Made by a program: the position numbers and the translations under genes
From: an uncultured Prevotella sp.
GTDB taxonomy: Bacteria > Bacteroidota > Bacteroidia > Bacteroidales > Bacteroidaceae
DNA length: 59,644 nucleotides
Assembly (NCBI GenBank): GCA_900554545.1
Contig: USHW01000010.1
Location: forward strand, 1 to 59,644
Direction: 5' to 3'
Notes under the pieces: generated by a model
What the model was told of the DNA's origin: nothing
What the model saw: the letters and a program-made list of their open reading frames with translations, nothing else
Databases searched by the model: none
Shown here: piece by piece, positions 43,586 to 52,901 of the stretch
How the letters are laid out: each line of letters opens with the position of its first letter
Position numbering within the stretch: the stretch's first letter is position 1

Positions 43586-44391
43586 AATTCAGCTGTTTTT
43601 TGTTTAGGTTCAAGACTTTTTATCAAATCGTTAAATTTCTTACTCACATCGCCCTTTTCGTTAATTATGGCTTTAAATTTGTCAATGGCTTCGTCAAGAT
43701 ATAATATTGACTTGTATGGAGGGTCATTTCTGTGAATATAACATTTTTGGTAGTATGTCAGGCCCTTTAGTTCGTTTATAAAATTAGTTCTGTCACCTTC
43801 GTCAACTGTCATGGTTTTAATTTTACGAAACGTCATTTTTGTTGTAAGGTATTGCTCTTTGTCTTTAATGAAATTCATTATTTCTTCATTGTATTTTTCA
43901 TATTGATGCAACAAAGGCTCATACGTTTTCATACATTCATTAAATTCCGCACTCTTTTGGGGCGACAAGTTGGCAAATGAATGTGCCGCACGTAGTGCCT
44001 CGTTTATCAGGTTTTCATCGTATCGTCCTTCAAGCGGATAAAGCAGGCATTGTTTGTACACAATGGCATCAAGTGTTGAGAATTCTTTTACCAGTCCGTC
44101 GAATTTTATTTTCAGACTGTTTTTTTCATCTTCAACCTTCATTTTGTTTTCGCGTTCAGACTTAATAAGAGCTTCTTTTTCTACTAATTGTTTGTTAAGT
44201 TCGGTTATACTGTCCAAAAGCTGTTGTTCTCTTGTTCTCAAGGACTTTAGTTCAATTGCTTGTTCGCCAATCTTTTCAATGAGGGCGTCAGTGGCATCTG
44301 TTTTTATAGTGTCAGAATTATTGTCTTGTGCTTGTGACGTTGCATAAAACAAGGTCATTACAACCACGAGAAAAATCTTTTTTATATTCAT
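43582..44391 (-). CDS. Secreted coiled-coil protein
   Basis: This 269-residue protein has a signal peptide (NIKKIFLVVVMTLFYATSQA) and a coiled coil from about residue 37 to 95 (KSLRTREQQLLDSITELNKQ). The C-terminal 150 residues are helical with no recognised domain. It is probably periplasmic. Translation is coupled to the barrel-protein gene (ATGA overlap), so the two products may assemble together. The C-terminal segment FINELKGLTYYQKCYIHRND carries a Cys that may pair with one at about residue 150. Confidence 0.78.
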   Translation of the reverse strand: MNIKKIFLVVVMTLFYATSQAQDNNSDTIKTDATDALIEKIGEQAIELKSLRTREQQLLDSITELNKQLVEKEALIKSERENKMKVEDEKNSLKIKFDGLVKEFSTLDAIVYKQCLLYPLEGRYDENLINEALRAAHSFANLSPQKSAEFNECMKTYEPLLHQYEKYNEEIMNFIKDKEQYLTTKMTFRKIKTMTVDEGDRTNFINELKGLTYYQKCYIHRNDPPYKSILYLDEAIDKFKAIINEKGDVSKKFNDLIKSLEPKQKTAEL

Positions 44392-44432
44392 AGCCTCATA
44401 CTTTTGATTAATAAATGCTTTATCAAATTTTA

Positions 44433-45302
44433 TTATGAAACTCTTTCTTTATTAGCATAATAGCTCAAAGCGTTTTTGTCTACCGAATATAAATTTGTTT
44501 GTGCGGTTCTTAATTTCTGAGTGTATCCAAATGCAGAAACATATTCTTTTATACGTTTGTTCGCATTGTCATACGCCTTGTAAAAGGTGGCATAATCTGC
44601 GTATGTGTCATATCCGTAAACTACGCGGTCACATTCAGCTATGATTTTGCGCTCAACCGCACTTTTTGCTGTAGCTTCCACTGTGTTTAGAGCAGATAAA
44701 AGACTCGTGTTGTTGGTTAGTGGCTCGTGCTTGTAGCTACGGACTTTGCTTTTAAGACTTGAAACGGCACTAACCGAAGAACAATTTGACGCCTGTGAAA
44801 TTATCTTCTTAGCTGCATAGTATTCATTAACTGTCCTTATAATTCCATTCAAGTTGGTTTCTATTTGCGTTCCTGCTTCAACGGCGTTCATTGACAGCAA
44901 TTCCTGTGCTTCTTCTTTAAACTGTTTCAACTCAGCATCACTCCATGATGGTTGGTTGAAGTGGTCCATGCTGTATTCCAAAAAAATTGGAGCATAAGCA
45001 TCGCAAACCATCTGCTTGCATTTTTTCACTTCTGAGTCTTTAAGACTTTTGCTTCCATCAGCGAGAGTGACTGAAGCTTCGGTATTTATATTTCCCATTA
45101 TGGAATTAAACGCAACGTGGGCTTCGTCATATCTTTTGTCTTTTATCGTGCTTTTTACTTGCTCTTGAATTTCTTTCTCAAAATTGGTTTCTGCAATTTG
45201 CACATTGCCACTTTCGCTCATTCCGTTTGCGAAATATATTATTGCCGCAACAATGCCTATGGCTACAATGGCGATTAATGTTATTTTTATTGTTGTTTTC
45301 AT
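44433..45302 (-). CDS. Single-pass inner-membrane helical protein
   Basis: This 289-residue protein has one N-terminal membrane helix (TLIAIVAIGIVAAIIYFANG, about residues 8-28) with positive charges in front, placing the remainder in the periplasm. The rest is nearly all alpha-helical and of repeat-like character (KQMVCDAYAPIFLEYSMD; VKSTIKDKRYDEAHVAFN). No recognised domain. It lies 7 bp after the PEGA-like protein gene and 41 bp before the coiled-coil gene. Confidence 0.75.
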   Translation of the reverse strand: MKTTIKITLIAIVAIGIVAAIIYFANGMSESGNVQIAETNFEKEIQEQVKSTIKDKRYDEAHVAFNSIMGNINTEASVTLADGSKSLKDSEVKKCKQMVCDAYAPIFLEYSMDHFNQPSWSDAELKQFKEEAQELLSMNAVEAGTQIETNLNGIIRTVNEYYAAKKIISQASNCSSVSAVSSLKSKVRSYKHEPLTNNTSLLSALNTVEATAKSAVERKIIAECDRVVYGYDTYADYATFYKAYDNANKRIKEYVSAFGYTQKLRTAQTNLYSVDKNALSYYANKERVS

Positions 45303-45309
45303 TGCTTTG

Positions 45310-47220
45310 TCATTTTATTTTTTTTCTAAGGTCACCTAAGCCTTTTTCAGGCGTTTTGTCCTGATTTATTGTGTTGTCTTGTTGAGGTCCTTTAGGTTTT
45401 TCTATCTTTTGTTTTGTTGCAATTTTGTTCAGTGCATTTTTTAATTCGTTCAAGTCTATCTTGTCGCTTGTTGAATGCTCTTTCAATGCTTCTACAGCTT
45501 TATTGTACTTTTCAGTATCGTCCTTGATTGCATTTAGATAGCTTATTATTTGTAGCCAATAACCGTTACATATTTGTGAATCATTTAAGTAGAACAAAGA
45601 GTCTTTTTCTGTTGAGAGGACATTGTGAATTTGCCCTGATGCAATGTAGTCACATAATTTTTTATATTCTTGTGTCTGTAAACTGTCTTTCCTCCAAACG
45701 TCATTTCCTTTGAGCCAGTATATATCGTGTTCACGCTTCAGCCTGTCTGCCATTTGCAGGCTGTCAGAATTCAAGTTGTCGTCTTCATTGACAACAACAT
45801 CGCTATCGGTTTCCTCTATTTTATTATTGTTATTGTTGAAAGACCATGGGGTAATGTCAAAATACAGGAAGAGGAGTGTAACGAGAATTATCAAACTAAT
45901 TATAATGTAAAGCAGGCGTTTGCTTTTAGAAGTTTTTTTACCGCCTTTTTTATTATTGTCCGTTTTTGGTTTCCCGTCTTCTCCGTATATTGTTTTGAAT
46001 GAATATTTGTTCAATTCACGGTGTGCATTTTCTACTTCCCTCAAATATTGGTAAAGTGGGTCATTACCCTTTAAGCTAACATTGCCTTTTATTATTTCGC
46101 CTTTTACATAAAGCCTTATGCTTACAGTTTTTTCTTCCGGTATGAGATGTATTTCTGCCTGGCCTTTTTGAAGTTCTGACTCTTCCAAGTTCCTTTCATA
46201 TTTTCCATATCCATAGGCGTCGATTCTGAGCTTGTAAGTCCCCTGTGCTATCGGATGAGGCAATGTAATATATCCGTCCCTGTCCAATTGGCATATTTGA
46301 TTGTTGCAATAGATGTGTGCCTTGGGTAGCGACCATAATTGCATACCTTCTGCGATAAAATTCAGTTTTATGCGGCGTTGCAGTATTATTCCGGCTGTTT
46401 TTGTGTCGTAAACTGTTATATCAACACCGTCATATCTCAGAAGGTTGTTGTCTTTTCCATCTATTCTTACGTTTTCGCTTTTTGGCGTATAACCGTTGGC
46501 GTAGTAAGTTATGGTGAGTGTATCACCGTCTTGCAGGAGGCTCTTTGAAACTTTTACGCCTTTCGGCAACATGCTTTCGTTGATATGATAAGTATGCTTT
46601 ATCGGTGAGGTTATCTCCTTATAACCAGCTGGAAGTTGTGCCGGAACTGATGTAGCTGGCACTATCAGCAAACGTCTGAATGCTGCGTATTCGGCTTGTT
46701 CTGTAAACTGGAAAATTTCCGCTAAATCCTGTTCTGTTCTGTAACGGCGGAATGCTTTTTCGTTGCTTGTCGCTTCGTTTTTTGCTGGATATGGGTTCTG
46801 TTTGAGGTATTCTGCAAATTCCCCAATTACACGAGCTACATAATTTCTATCTGGTTCATCGTCAGCTAATCGTTTTAAACGTTGCAGAGCCATGATAACT
46901 TGTTTACCATCTGAGGCTACGTATTCGCCCGTGAATACCGTTATCATCAAAAGTCCGCCTCTTGAATCATGCTTATTGGGTACAATAACAGAATAATAAT
47001 TACCAAGGCGATTTTTCCAGTAAACATAAACGTTTGTTTCCCGTGTTAAGAAAAAACGGGCTTCACGTGGGTCAGACATGGCACGCAGCCAGTTGTCTTT
47101 TTCTGATGGTCTGGTAGGGTCAAAGATGTCAGGATATGTAAAAACGTGTTTGGTGTCGTTGTCGGCTTGGCCGTAAACGTCTACCTTTATGCTTGCTATT
47201 TTATTTGACAATGTATTCAT
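45310..47220 (-). CDS. Inner-membrane protein with PEGA-like domains
   Basis: This 636-residue protein has a long cytoplasmic N-terminal part (about 1-430), one membrane helix (LLYIIISLIILVTLLFLYF, about 436-455, preceded by a very basic KKGGKKTSKSK) and a periplasmic tail. The cytoplasmic part starts with an alpha/beta domain of about 160 residues and holds PEGA-type beta segments (LPHPIAQGTYKLRIDAYGYG; LPAGYKEITSPIKHT). The tail is helical and highly charged, ending KTPEKGLGDLRKKIK. The topology makes it a possible link between cytoplasmic GTPase and periplasm. It follows the GTPase gene by 34 bp. Confidence 0.78.
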   Translation of the reverse strand: MNTLSNKIASIKVDVYGQADNDTKHVFTYPDIFDPTRPSEKDNWLRAMSDPREARFFLTRETNVYVYWKNRLGNYYSVIVPNKHDSRGGLLMITVFTGEYVASDGKQVIMALQRLKRLADDEPDRNYVARVIGEFAEYLKQNPYPAKNEATSNEKAFRRYRTEQDLAEIFQFTEQAEYAAFRRLLIVPATSVPAQLPAGYKEITSPIKHTYHINESMLPKGVKVSKSLLQDGDTLTITYYANGYTPKSENVRIDGKDNNLLRYDGVDITVYDTKTAGIILQRRIKLNFIAEGMQLWSLPKAHIYCNNQICQLDRDGYITLPHPIAQGTYKLRIDAYGYGKYERNLEESELQKGQAEIHLIPEEKTVSIRLYVKGEIIKGNVSLKGNDPLYQYLREVENAHRELNKYSFKTIYGEDGKPKTDNNKKGGKKTSKSKRLLYIIISLIILVTLLFLYFDITPWSFNNNNNKIEETDSDVVVNEDDNLNSDSLQMADRLKREHDIYWLKGNDVWRKDSLQTQEYKKLCDYIASGQIHNVLSTEKDSLFYLNDSQICNGYWLQIISYLNAIKDDTEKYNKAVEALKEHSTSDKIDLNELKNALNKIATKQKIEKPKGPQQDNTINQDKTPEKGLGDLRKKIK

Positions 47221-47254
47221 TTTTTTATGTGTGTTTATATTTTCAATAGTGCTT

Positions 47255-48895
47255 TTATGATTTCAAAACTCCTTTCCACCAAGGGCCTCCTATTGGACGG
47301 GTCTTTGTAAGAAGTTTTTTTATTATTTTGTCTGTATCACGGCTGTCGAACTTGCACAGACTTTTGGCAAATACCTCACCAATGGAAAATGACAGTATTT
47401 TAAGGTCGCCTACACCGCATTCTTTACATGTATATTGCAAATTGTTCCAAAATGCAGGCAATTCTTCTTCTACATATTTGGCGGCAAATTTCGGTCTTTC
47501 TTCCGGTGTGCAATTTATCATGTCACATTTGGTTACAAGCACATATACGCCTACGGTTTTCTTTGAGAATACGCCCTGAGATTTTAAGAAGGAACTCATG
47601 CAGTCCAAATAATCTACCATTCTTCGGCCTTCCCATTCTTTATCATGCGCATTGTATTCTACCACGAAAAAGTGTATTTTATTATTGCGTGTATCGCGCA
47701 GGTAATCCATCGCAGTGTTTAAAGTTTGTTCCTTTTCTTCTGGTAAGAAAAGGTTGTTCTGTTTAAAGTACACAGAACGGAATAATTCGCCTGCGAGGTC
47801 AATAAGGGTTAACCTGTGTGGAAGGTTTTTATTGTCGCGCAGGTTTACAATCATTTCCTGTATGCTTTCTATTGGTGACCCTTGTGGTAAGGTACAAATT
47901 CCACGACTATCAAATATGTTTGATAAAAGTGTCATATAGTCATAGCCCAAACAAGGTAATTTTTCGAGTATGCCTTTTTTCGTTGCGCTACTTATTATCG
48001 CCCCTAAAGCACATGTTTTACCTGACGATGGCGTACCCCAAAAATACACTTCCGTTGTATCACTTTGTAGCTTTTCCGGCGGTTGGCTTCCTGGTAAATC
48101 TGACGGCTCGTTGAATTTTTCTATGGCATCCGCTTTATCGTATCCGAGAATATTGGCTATGTCATTCCAAGTGGCTACACCGTTACTTACTTTTTGTTTT
48201 ATTTCATTAGCAAAATAAGCATTGCGGTCAAATCGTAATTCATCGATAAACTTGTCGCGGCTGGCATTGGCTTGTACCCGATTACGTGCCTCTTGTGCAT
48301 GATTGCCATACGGGTGTTGTTCCAGATACCGGCGGTAAGCCTGACTGTCACCAACGATGCAGGCATTATCCCAATCTTTGTCATCGCTTAATGCGTTTAT
48401 GGCAGTTTTTATCTCGGCCTCGTGCTGGCCGGGATATTTCAATTGGTATTCGTTGTAGTCAAAAATAGTGTTGCGGCGCTTTGTCTCAAGCCACGGAAGG
48501 TCAACAAGCAATTCATTACATTCGGCTATATGTTTACCTGCCGGGAAAAGAGTCTTGTATTTGTTAAGCTGCTCTTCATTTAGGTTTGACTGTATATCAA
48601 ACCATACGTCATCATCAAGTGCGTCCACGGCTTGACGCGCTTCATTGGCATGTAAGCCTTCCGGGAACTTTTCGAGATATTCGCTATATGCACTGACAGT
48701 GTTATTCCTTTGCGCAACAGCCCAAGATGCGTTGTCTTCATCCGCCATCTCTGTTCTTATCTCATTCTCTTTTTCTTTAAGAAGACCGGCAGCAATAAGT
48801 TCGCTTAATGAGACCTCCCCTTTCCTTATATAGTTTATAAGGTTTCTTAGTGGGATGCTATTGCAACTGTCCAATATTCTCTCTTTCCTGTTCAT
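47255..48895 (-). CDS. P-loop GTPase with N-terminal helical repeats
   Basis: This 546-residue protein has two parts. Residues about 50-215 contain four helical repeats of the form 'W..A...NT..AY.EYL..YP.G.HA.EA' (examples: NTVSAYSEYLEKFPEGLHA; SQAYRRYLEQHPYGNHAQEA). Residues about 280-546 form a small GTPase-like domain with G1 FWGTPSSGKTCALG (near 288), G3 LIDLAGELFRS (near 366) and the G4-type VTKCDMI (near 457), so guanine specificity is likely. It looks related to the 'double-GTPase' families, which is an inference. It lies 6 bp after the four-helix membrane gene and carries the repeats shared with the outer-membrane barrel protein. Confidence 0.82.
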   Translation of the reverse strand: MNRKERILDSCNSIPLRNLINYIRKGEVSLSELIAAGLLKEKENEIRTEMADEDNASWAVAQRNNTVSAYSEYLEKFPEGLHANEARQAVDALDDDVWFDIQSNLNEEQLNKYKTLFPAGKHIAECNELLVDLPWLETKRRNTIFDYNEYQLKYPGQHEAEIKTAINALSDDKDWDNACIVGDSQAYRRYLEQHPYGNHAQEARNRVQANASRDKFIDELRFDRNAYFANEIKQKVSNGVATWNDIANILGYDKADAIEKFNEPSDLPGSQPPEKLQSDTTEVYFWGTPSSGKTCALGAIISSATKKGILEKLPCLGYDYMTLLSNIFDSRGICTLPQGSPIESIQEMIVNLRDNKNLPHRLTLIDLAGELFRSVYFKQNNLFLPEEKEQTLNTAMDYLRDTRNNKIHFFVVEYNAHDKEWEGRRMVDYLDCMSSFLKSQGVFSKKTVGVYVLVTKCDMINCTPEERPKFAAKYVEEELPAFWNNLQYTCKECGVGDLKILSFSIGEVFAKSLCKFDSRDTDKIIKKLLTKTRPIGGPWWKGVLKS

Positions 48896-48901
48896 ATCAC
48901 T

Positions 48902-49813
48902 TTATTCATAATATTTGTCATCGTCATTTTTACTTGTCGCGGAGGCTAAGCTTTTTTCTGTCATGAAGTACGGCAACAGCATTATTGCAAAACATACTAA
49001 AGATACGATTATAGCCAAGGCTGATGGGGTATGGAACTGGCTGTATACTTTTGTCAGTTCTGATAATTGGTTATTAAATTCAGAGTATTCAAATTCATTT
49101 GGCTCCTCACCTTTATAGGTGACAGAAGAAAGTTTTTTATAGTTGTCAACCCAGTCGTCAACTTGTTTGTCAATCTTGCTGATATTTGACGGGGCCAAAG
49201 GGTTCCAAACGCTTGTGTTTTTGGCGCTTGCCAACCATTTATGACGCTCATTGACTATTTTCTCTGTTGCATCGGGCAGAAGTTTTGAGCGGAGGCTTTT
49301 CGCAAGATTTCCTATTTTTTCATCGTCGGTATTTCCTGCTGCCCCACCCAAATATTCATTATATCGTGTAGGTTGTGTTTTTTTCGACATGCTTATTGTA
49401 GTGAGGGTGACTTTGTATGTGTCTATGCGCGCTTCCACATATTCTGCATACGCTTTGTCAAGACTTTCGGCGGCTTCGCAAGTATTGCTTATTTTTCCTT
49501 GTATCTCTTCGGAGTTGTTGATAACATCCATGAAGTTTGTGAACGGTATTGACGCTAAAGCAAATACAATAAGGATTATTAAGCCGAAAAATGTCTGTCC
49601 AATAACGCCAAGCCGTTTCCAACGGGTTGCTTTTGCCTTACACATGAACAACACACAGGTTGCCACTATGGCTATCAACGCCATAGTGAGGATTATAGGC
49701 AACAGGAGGTTCCCTTTTTGCCAATAGGTCAATCCAAGAAAAGTGATGTAGCTGAATACCAGCAACACCATAATTGCGAACACACTTGCGAAGTTAAAAC
49801 TTGAGTTTTGCAT
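48902..49813 (-). CDS. Four-helix inner-membrane protein
   Basis: This 303-residue protein has three N-terminal membrane helices (FAIMVLLVFSYITFLGLTYW; ILTMALIAIVATCVLFM; GLIILIVFALASIPF), a helical periplasmic domain of about 160 residues, and a fourth helix close to the C-terminus (ALAIIVSLVCFAIMLLPYF). The middle domain has the pattern of a long helical stalk. No known family recognised. It lies 6 bp before the GTPase gene and 201 bp after the protease gene, the largest gap in the operon. Confidence 0.78.
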   Translation of the reverse strand: MQNSSFNFASVFAIMVLLVFSYITFLGLTYWQKGNLLLPIILTMALIAIVATCVLFMCKAKATRWKRLGVIGQTFFGLIILIVFALASIPFTNFMDVINNSEEIQGKISNTCEAAESLDKAYAEYVEARIDTYKVTLTTISMSKKTQPTRYNEYLGGAAGNTDDEKIGNLAKSLRSKLLPDATEKIVNERHKWLASAKNTSVWNPLAPSNISKIDKQVDDWVDNYKKLSSVTYKGEEPNEFEYSEFNNQLSELTKVYSQFHTPSALAIIVSLVCFAIMLLPYFMTEKSLASATSKNDDDKYYE

Positions 49814-49899
49814 GATGTATTTGTTGTTTAATTGTTTTTATGTTGAACGTCAAATGTTTTTATTGACTATTCGCATTTTGGAATAATGGGAAAATACCG

Positions 49900-49994
49900 A
49901 TGGACAAAAGACGGCAAATCGCCTCTTGAAAGACCATGTTTCAGGCTCTGAAAGGTGGCTGATTGAAAGCCAATCTACGGCATTTTGCATTCGG
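49900..49994. repeat. Dispersed repeat in the operon's largest gap
   Basis: The 201-bp gap between the four-helix and protease genes carries ACAAAAGACGGCAAATCGCC, GAAAGACCATGTTTCAGG and CTACGGCATTTTGCATTCGG. These are diverged copies of the word pattern in the repeats at 18464 and 23465. A 53-codon frame (49850-50011) here is considered a shadow. Confidence 0.5.
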
Positions 49995-50014
49995 ATATTT
50001 CCCTTGAACATAAA

Positions 50015-52894
50015 TCATTGATTTTCAGGTAATTGTTTCTTTAGTTCCTTAATCTTGTTTTCATATTCTTTTATGAGTCGCCTAATCTCGGCATAATCGT
50101 TGTTATTGCCGTCATTCGGAACCGGCTGTACCGGCTCTGTGGGCGTTCGTTCGGCTATGCCTGCAGCAGAATCGTCACCTTTGCCGTCTGGAACCGGTAT
50201 TAGTTTCCGAACAGGCGGTTTTGAGAAGTCGCCACGCTTTGTGGCTTCAAGAGCCTTGTCAACCAGCACCATTGGCGGAATATTGCCATATACATCGCTT
50301 CCTGTGCGGTAAAGCACATTACGGGCTTGCTCGACTGTCAGGTCTTTTTTTATAGACTTCATCAGTGCAATGGTGCCAGCAACTATCGGCGCAGCCATAC
50401 TTGTGCCGTCGCATGACTGCAACCTGCTTGTCGGGAAAGAGCTGAAAATGTTTTTACCCGGTGCGGATATATCGGAGCAAGGTCCATAATTTGTGAAGTC
50501 TGTTGGGCACATATCCTCATCGACAGCTGTTACTGTTATGGATGAGGCATTGCGGTTTTCAGGCGGTATGCTTGAAAGAATGTCGTCATTACCGGCTGCA
50601 AACACCAATATGCACTTTTTCCTTGCAGCTATTCTGCTGACCCTGCTCCACAAAGCCATCTCGTTCTTGAACTGCTCTTGCGATATTTGCTTCTGAACAG
50701 GGACTGGCAACGCATTAAGTCCTTTGAAAGACGGACCGATGGAGATGTTGACGACATCAGCATCATGATGAATTGCGTACATGACACCGGCCACAAGGGC
50801 TGATAGCGGACACCGTTTGTTGTCAAACACTTGTATCGGCATAAGCAGGCAATTTGGCGCAACACCGGATGCTCCTTTGCCGAAATATTCGGCACTGCCG
50901 ACTGCCAATCCTGCCGTATGCGTACCATGTCCTTCGCCAACGCTCAGCCTGTTGTTTTGCGTAAAGACATTATACGCATCGACAATCCTTCCCTTGAACA
51001 TAGGATGCGAGGCTTGTATGCCATCGTCGATTACAGCCACTTTAACTTTGTTACTTCCCTTTGTGTATTTCCATCCTTGCTGTAAATGTATTGCTTTCAA
51101 ATGCCAGCCAGGATTAACCGGATTGTTGCTTATATGTCCGTTAAGTTCGTATATCTGCTCGTCAAAGACAAGAAACTTGTGGTTGGGTATCTTCTTGTTT
51201 ATAGTCTGTCTTATGGCGTCACGCTCACCTTCGGGCACTTGGATTACCAGCATCTTAACTTCACGGTCAAAGCCTATGATATTGTATTGTTCACCGGGGT
51301 AAGCTTTTTTAAAGTCTGCTGCCAAAGCGTCTATATCGTCATTCTCATTTTCCATGAACAGGAACATGCGGTTACCGATAATATCAGGAGTGCCGGGTTG
51401 TTCGATAATTGGTGGCTGTTCCCCACCTTCCCCCATAACAGGCGCAACTACACCTCCTCCTTCAGGCAATTTGCCATCATTGCCTGTAATGGGTTTGACA
51501 ACTCCATTGTCTTCAACAACTTTCCCATCTTCGGTTTTCACGCTGTCTATTACGCCAACACCGTTGATTACCCTATGGCTGTCACAACCGTTGCAGGAAC
51601 GCAACAGCAAATACAGGAGGAACAGAGCCAAGAGCAATATAAGGAAACGCAACAGCCAAGTAAGACAACTCGATGCAGTCAGCCAAAGCCAAAAACGTTT
51701 CCACCACGGCAATTTCTTTTCATAAAGCGCAGTATAAGTCGTGTCATTGGTTATAGGTTCGTTCACAGACCTATCCCAACCTTTAAAAGTGTACCCTTTG
51801 TTAGGCTTGACTTTTGGAACGGAATCGTTAGGAATACATGTCCCATCGTCCATTTGAAATGTTCCATTGCCTTCAATTTTGCCATTGTCGCCAGCAACAA
51901 ACCTTACATTGTGCGTCGTTGGTATATCCTCATGCGGTGGCTCTGGCGCAGGTTTTTCCTCGTCAGCAACGAACATGGCAGTATATGATAAATCGTTGTT
52001 TACGGCTTGTCCCTCCGTAATGTCAGGAGTCCATCTGTCAAAATGGAATCCCGGATTGGGCATAGGAACTGGTATATCGGTCGATAACAATGCATTGCCC
52101 GGCTGTATTGCAACATCGACATTTCCTTGCAACGTTCCCCCGTCAGATGCAGTAAACCTTACCCTGTATTCATCTTTGCGGACACATACTGCCGTGTAGG
52201 TTATGTCGTTATTTACAACTTTTCCATGCGGAGCTTCAGGCAGCCATTTAACAAAGCCATAGTGCTGCTCTGGTTCAATCTGTGGGATATCTTTTGCCCC
52301 CTGCAATACATGCCCATGCTTACGCAACATTGATGATTGTCCGACAATACGTCCATGTCCGTTGACTGTATATGTAACCGTATGAACCCTGTGCTCTTTT
52401 ACATCTTCCTTTATTACGGTTGTAATGTCTCGCCCCTTCCGCATACGCATACCCCAAACAGCGAAGGTTATCTTGCCGTCATAACAATAAGTCAGCTGTT
52501 CAGAATATTCACTGTCCAAGAATTTTACAGCGCAATCGAGATAGCTTTTTTCTTGAGTATTAACTGTTTCATTTACGGCTTTTCTTAATACCGACAAAAC
52601 ATCATCGCTAATAATTTTATACCTCTCATAACTTTCCGGGTCATGGGATTTTAAGCTGTATAATGTTTCCGGGGCTTCTGATGGTTGTGGGATATACCAG
52701 TCAAGAGTACCTTTTGATGTATTTTCTTCAGGTTGGGCAAATACAATTTCAGGGTCAAATCCATGAATGTGCTTTTTGAACACACGCAAGAACTCGGCAT
52801 AGCGACTATAAAATGGTGAGTTGTTGATCATCTCAACATTAAAATCGCTTAAGTTTGATTGACATAACCTTGTTTTGCCTTTTACTATAGTCAT
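50015..52894 (-). CDS. Membrane-anchored subtilisin-family protease with InlB-type repeats
   Basis: This 959-residue protein has an N-terminal 180-residue domain with no known family, three InlB-type B repeats (about 186-390, each with a GxxxGxW-like end such as PNKGYTFKGWDRSV), one membrane helix (LTWLLRFLILLLALFLLYL, about 409-430), a linker, a propeptide-like domain (about 505-585) and a complete S8 domain: Asp in VAVIDDGIQ (about 621), His in GHGTHTAG (about 656), Asn in FAAGNDD and Ser in DGTSMAAPI (about 829). No signal peptide is seen. Charges suggest the protease faces the periplasm. It starts 7 bp after the SrfC-like gene. Confidence 0.87.
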   Translation of the reverse strand: MTIVKGKTRLCQSNLSDFNVEMINNSPFYSRYAEFLRVFKKHIHGFDPEIVFAQPEENTSKGTLDWYIPQPSEAPETLYSLKSHDPESYERYKIISDDVLSVLRKAVNETVNTQEKSYLDCAVKFLDSEYSEQLTYCYDGKITFAVWGMRMRKGRDITTVIKEDVKEHRVHTVTYTVNGHGRIVGQSSMLRKHGHVLQGAKDIPQIEPEQHYGFVKWLPEAPHGKVVNNDITYTAVCVRKDEYRVRFTASDGGTLQGNVDVAIQPGNALLSTDIPVPMPNPGFHFDRWTPDITEGQAVNNDLSYTAMFVADEEKPAPEPPHEDIPTTHNVRFVAGDNGKIEGNGTFQMDDGTCIPNDSVPKVKPNKGYTFKGWDRSVNEPITNDTTYTALYEKKLPWWKRFWLWLTASSCLTWLLRFLILLLALFLLYLLLRSCNGCDSHRVINGVGVIDSVKTEDGKVVEDNGVVKPITGNDGKLPEGGGVVAPVMGEGGEQPPIIEQPGTPDIIGNRMFLFMENENDDIDALAADFKKAYPGEQYNIIGFDREVKMLVIQVPEGERDAIRQTINKKIPNHKFLVFDEQIYELNGHISNNPVNPGWHLKAIHLQQGWKYTKGSNKVKVAVIDDGIQASHPMFKGRIVDAYNVFTQNNRLSVGEGHGTHTAGLAVGSAEYFGKGASGVAPNCLLMPIQVFDNKRCPLSALVAGVMYAIHHDADVVNISIGPSFKGLNALPVPVQKQISQEQFKNEMALWSRVSRIAARKKCILVFAAGNDDILSSIPPENRNASSITVTAVDEDMCPTDFTNYGPCSDISAPGKNIFSSFPTSRLQSCDGTSMAAPIVAGTIALMKSIKKDLTVEQARNVLYRTGSDVYGNIPPMVLVDKALEATKRGDFSKPPVRKLIPVPDGKGDDSAAGIAERTPTEPVQPVPNDGNNNDYAEIRRLIKEYENKIKELKKQLPENQ

Positions 52895-52901
52895 AACATC
52901 T

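Noticed and set aside
49850..50011. 53-codon frame right after the protease gene
   Set aside because: Starts 3 bases after the stop codon, but the frame lies in the dispersed repeat and has no recognisable product.
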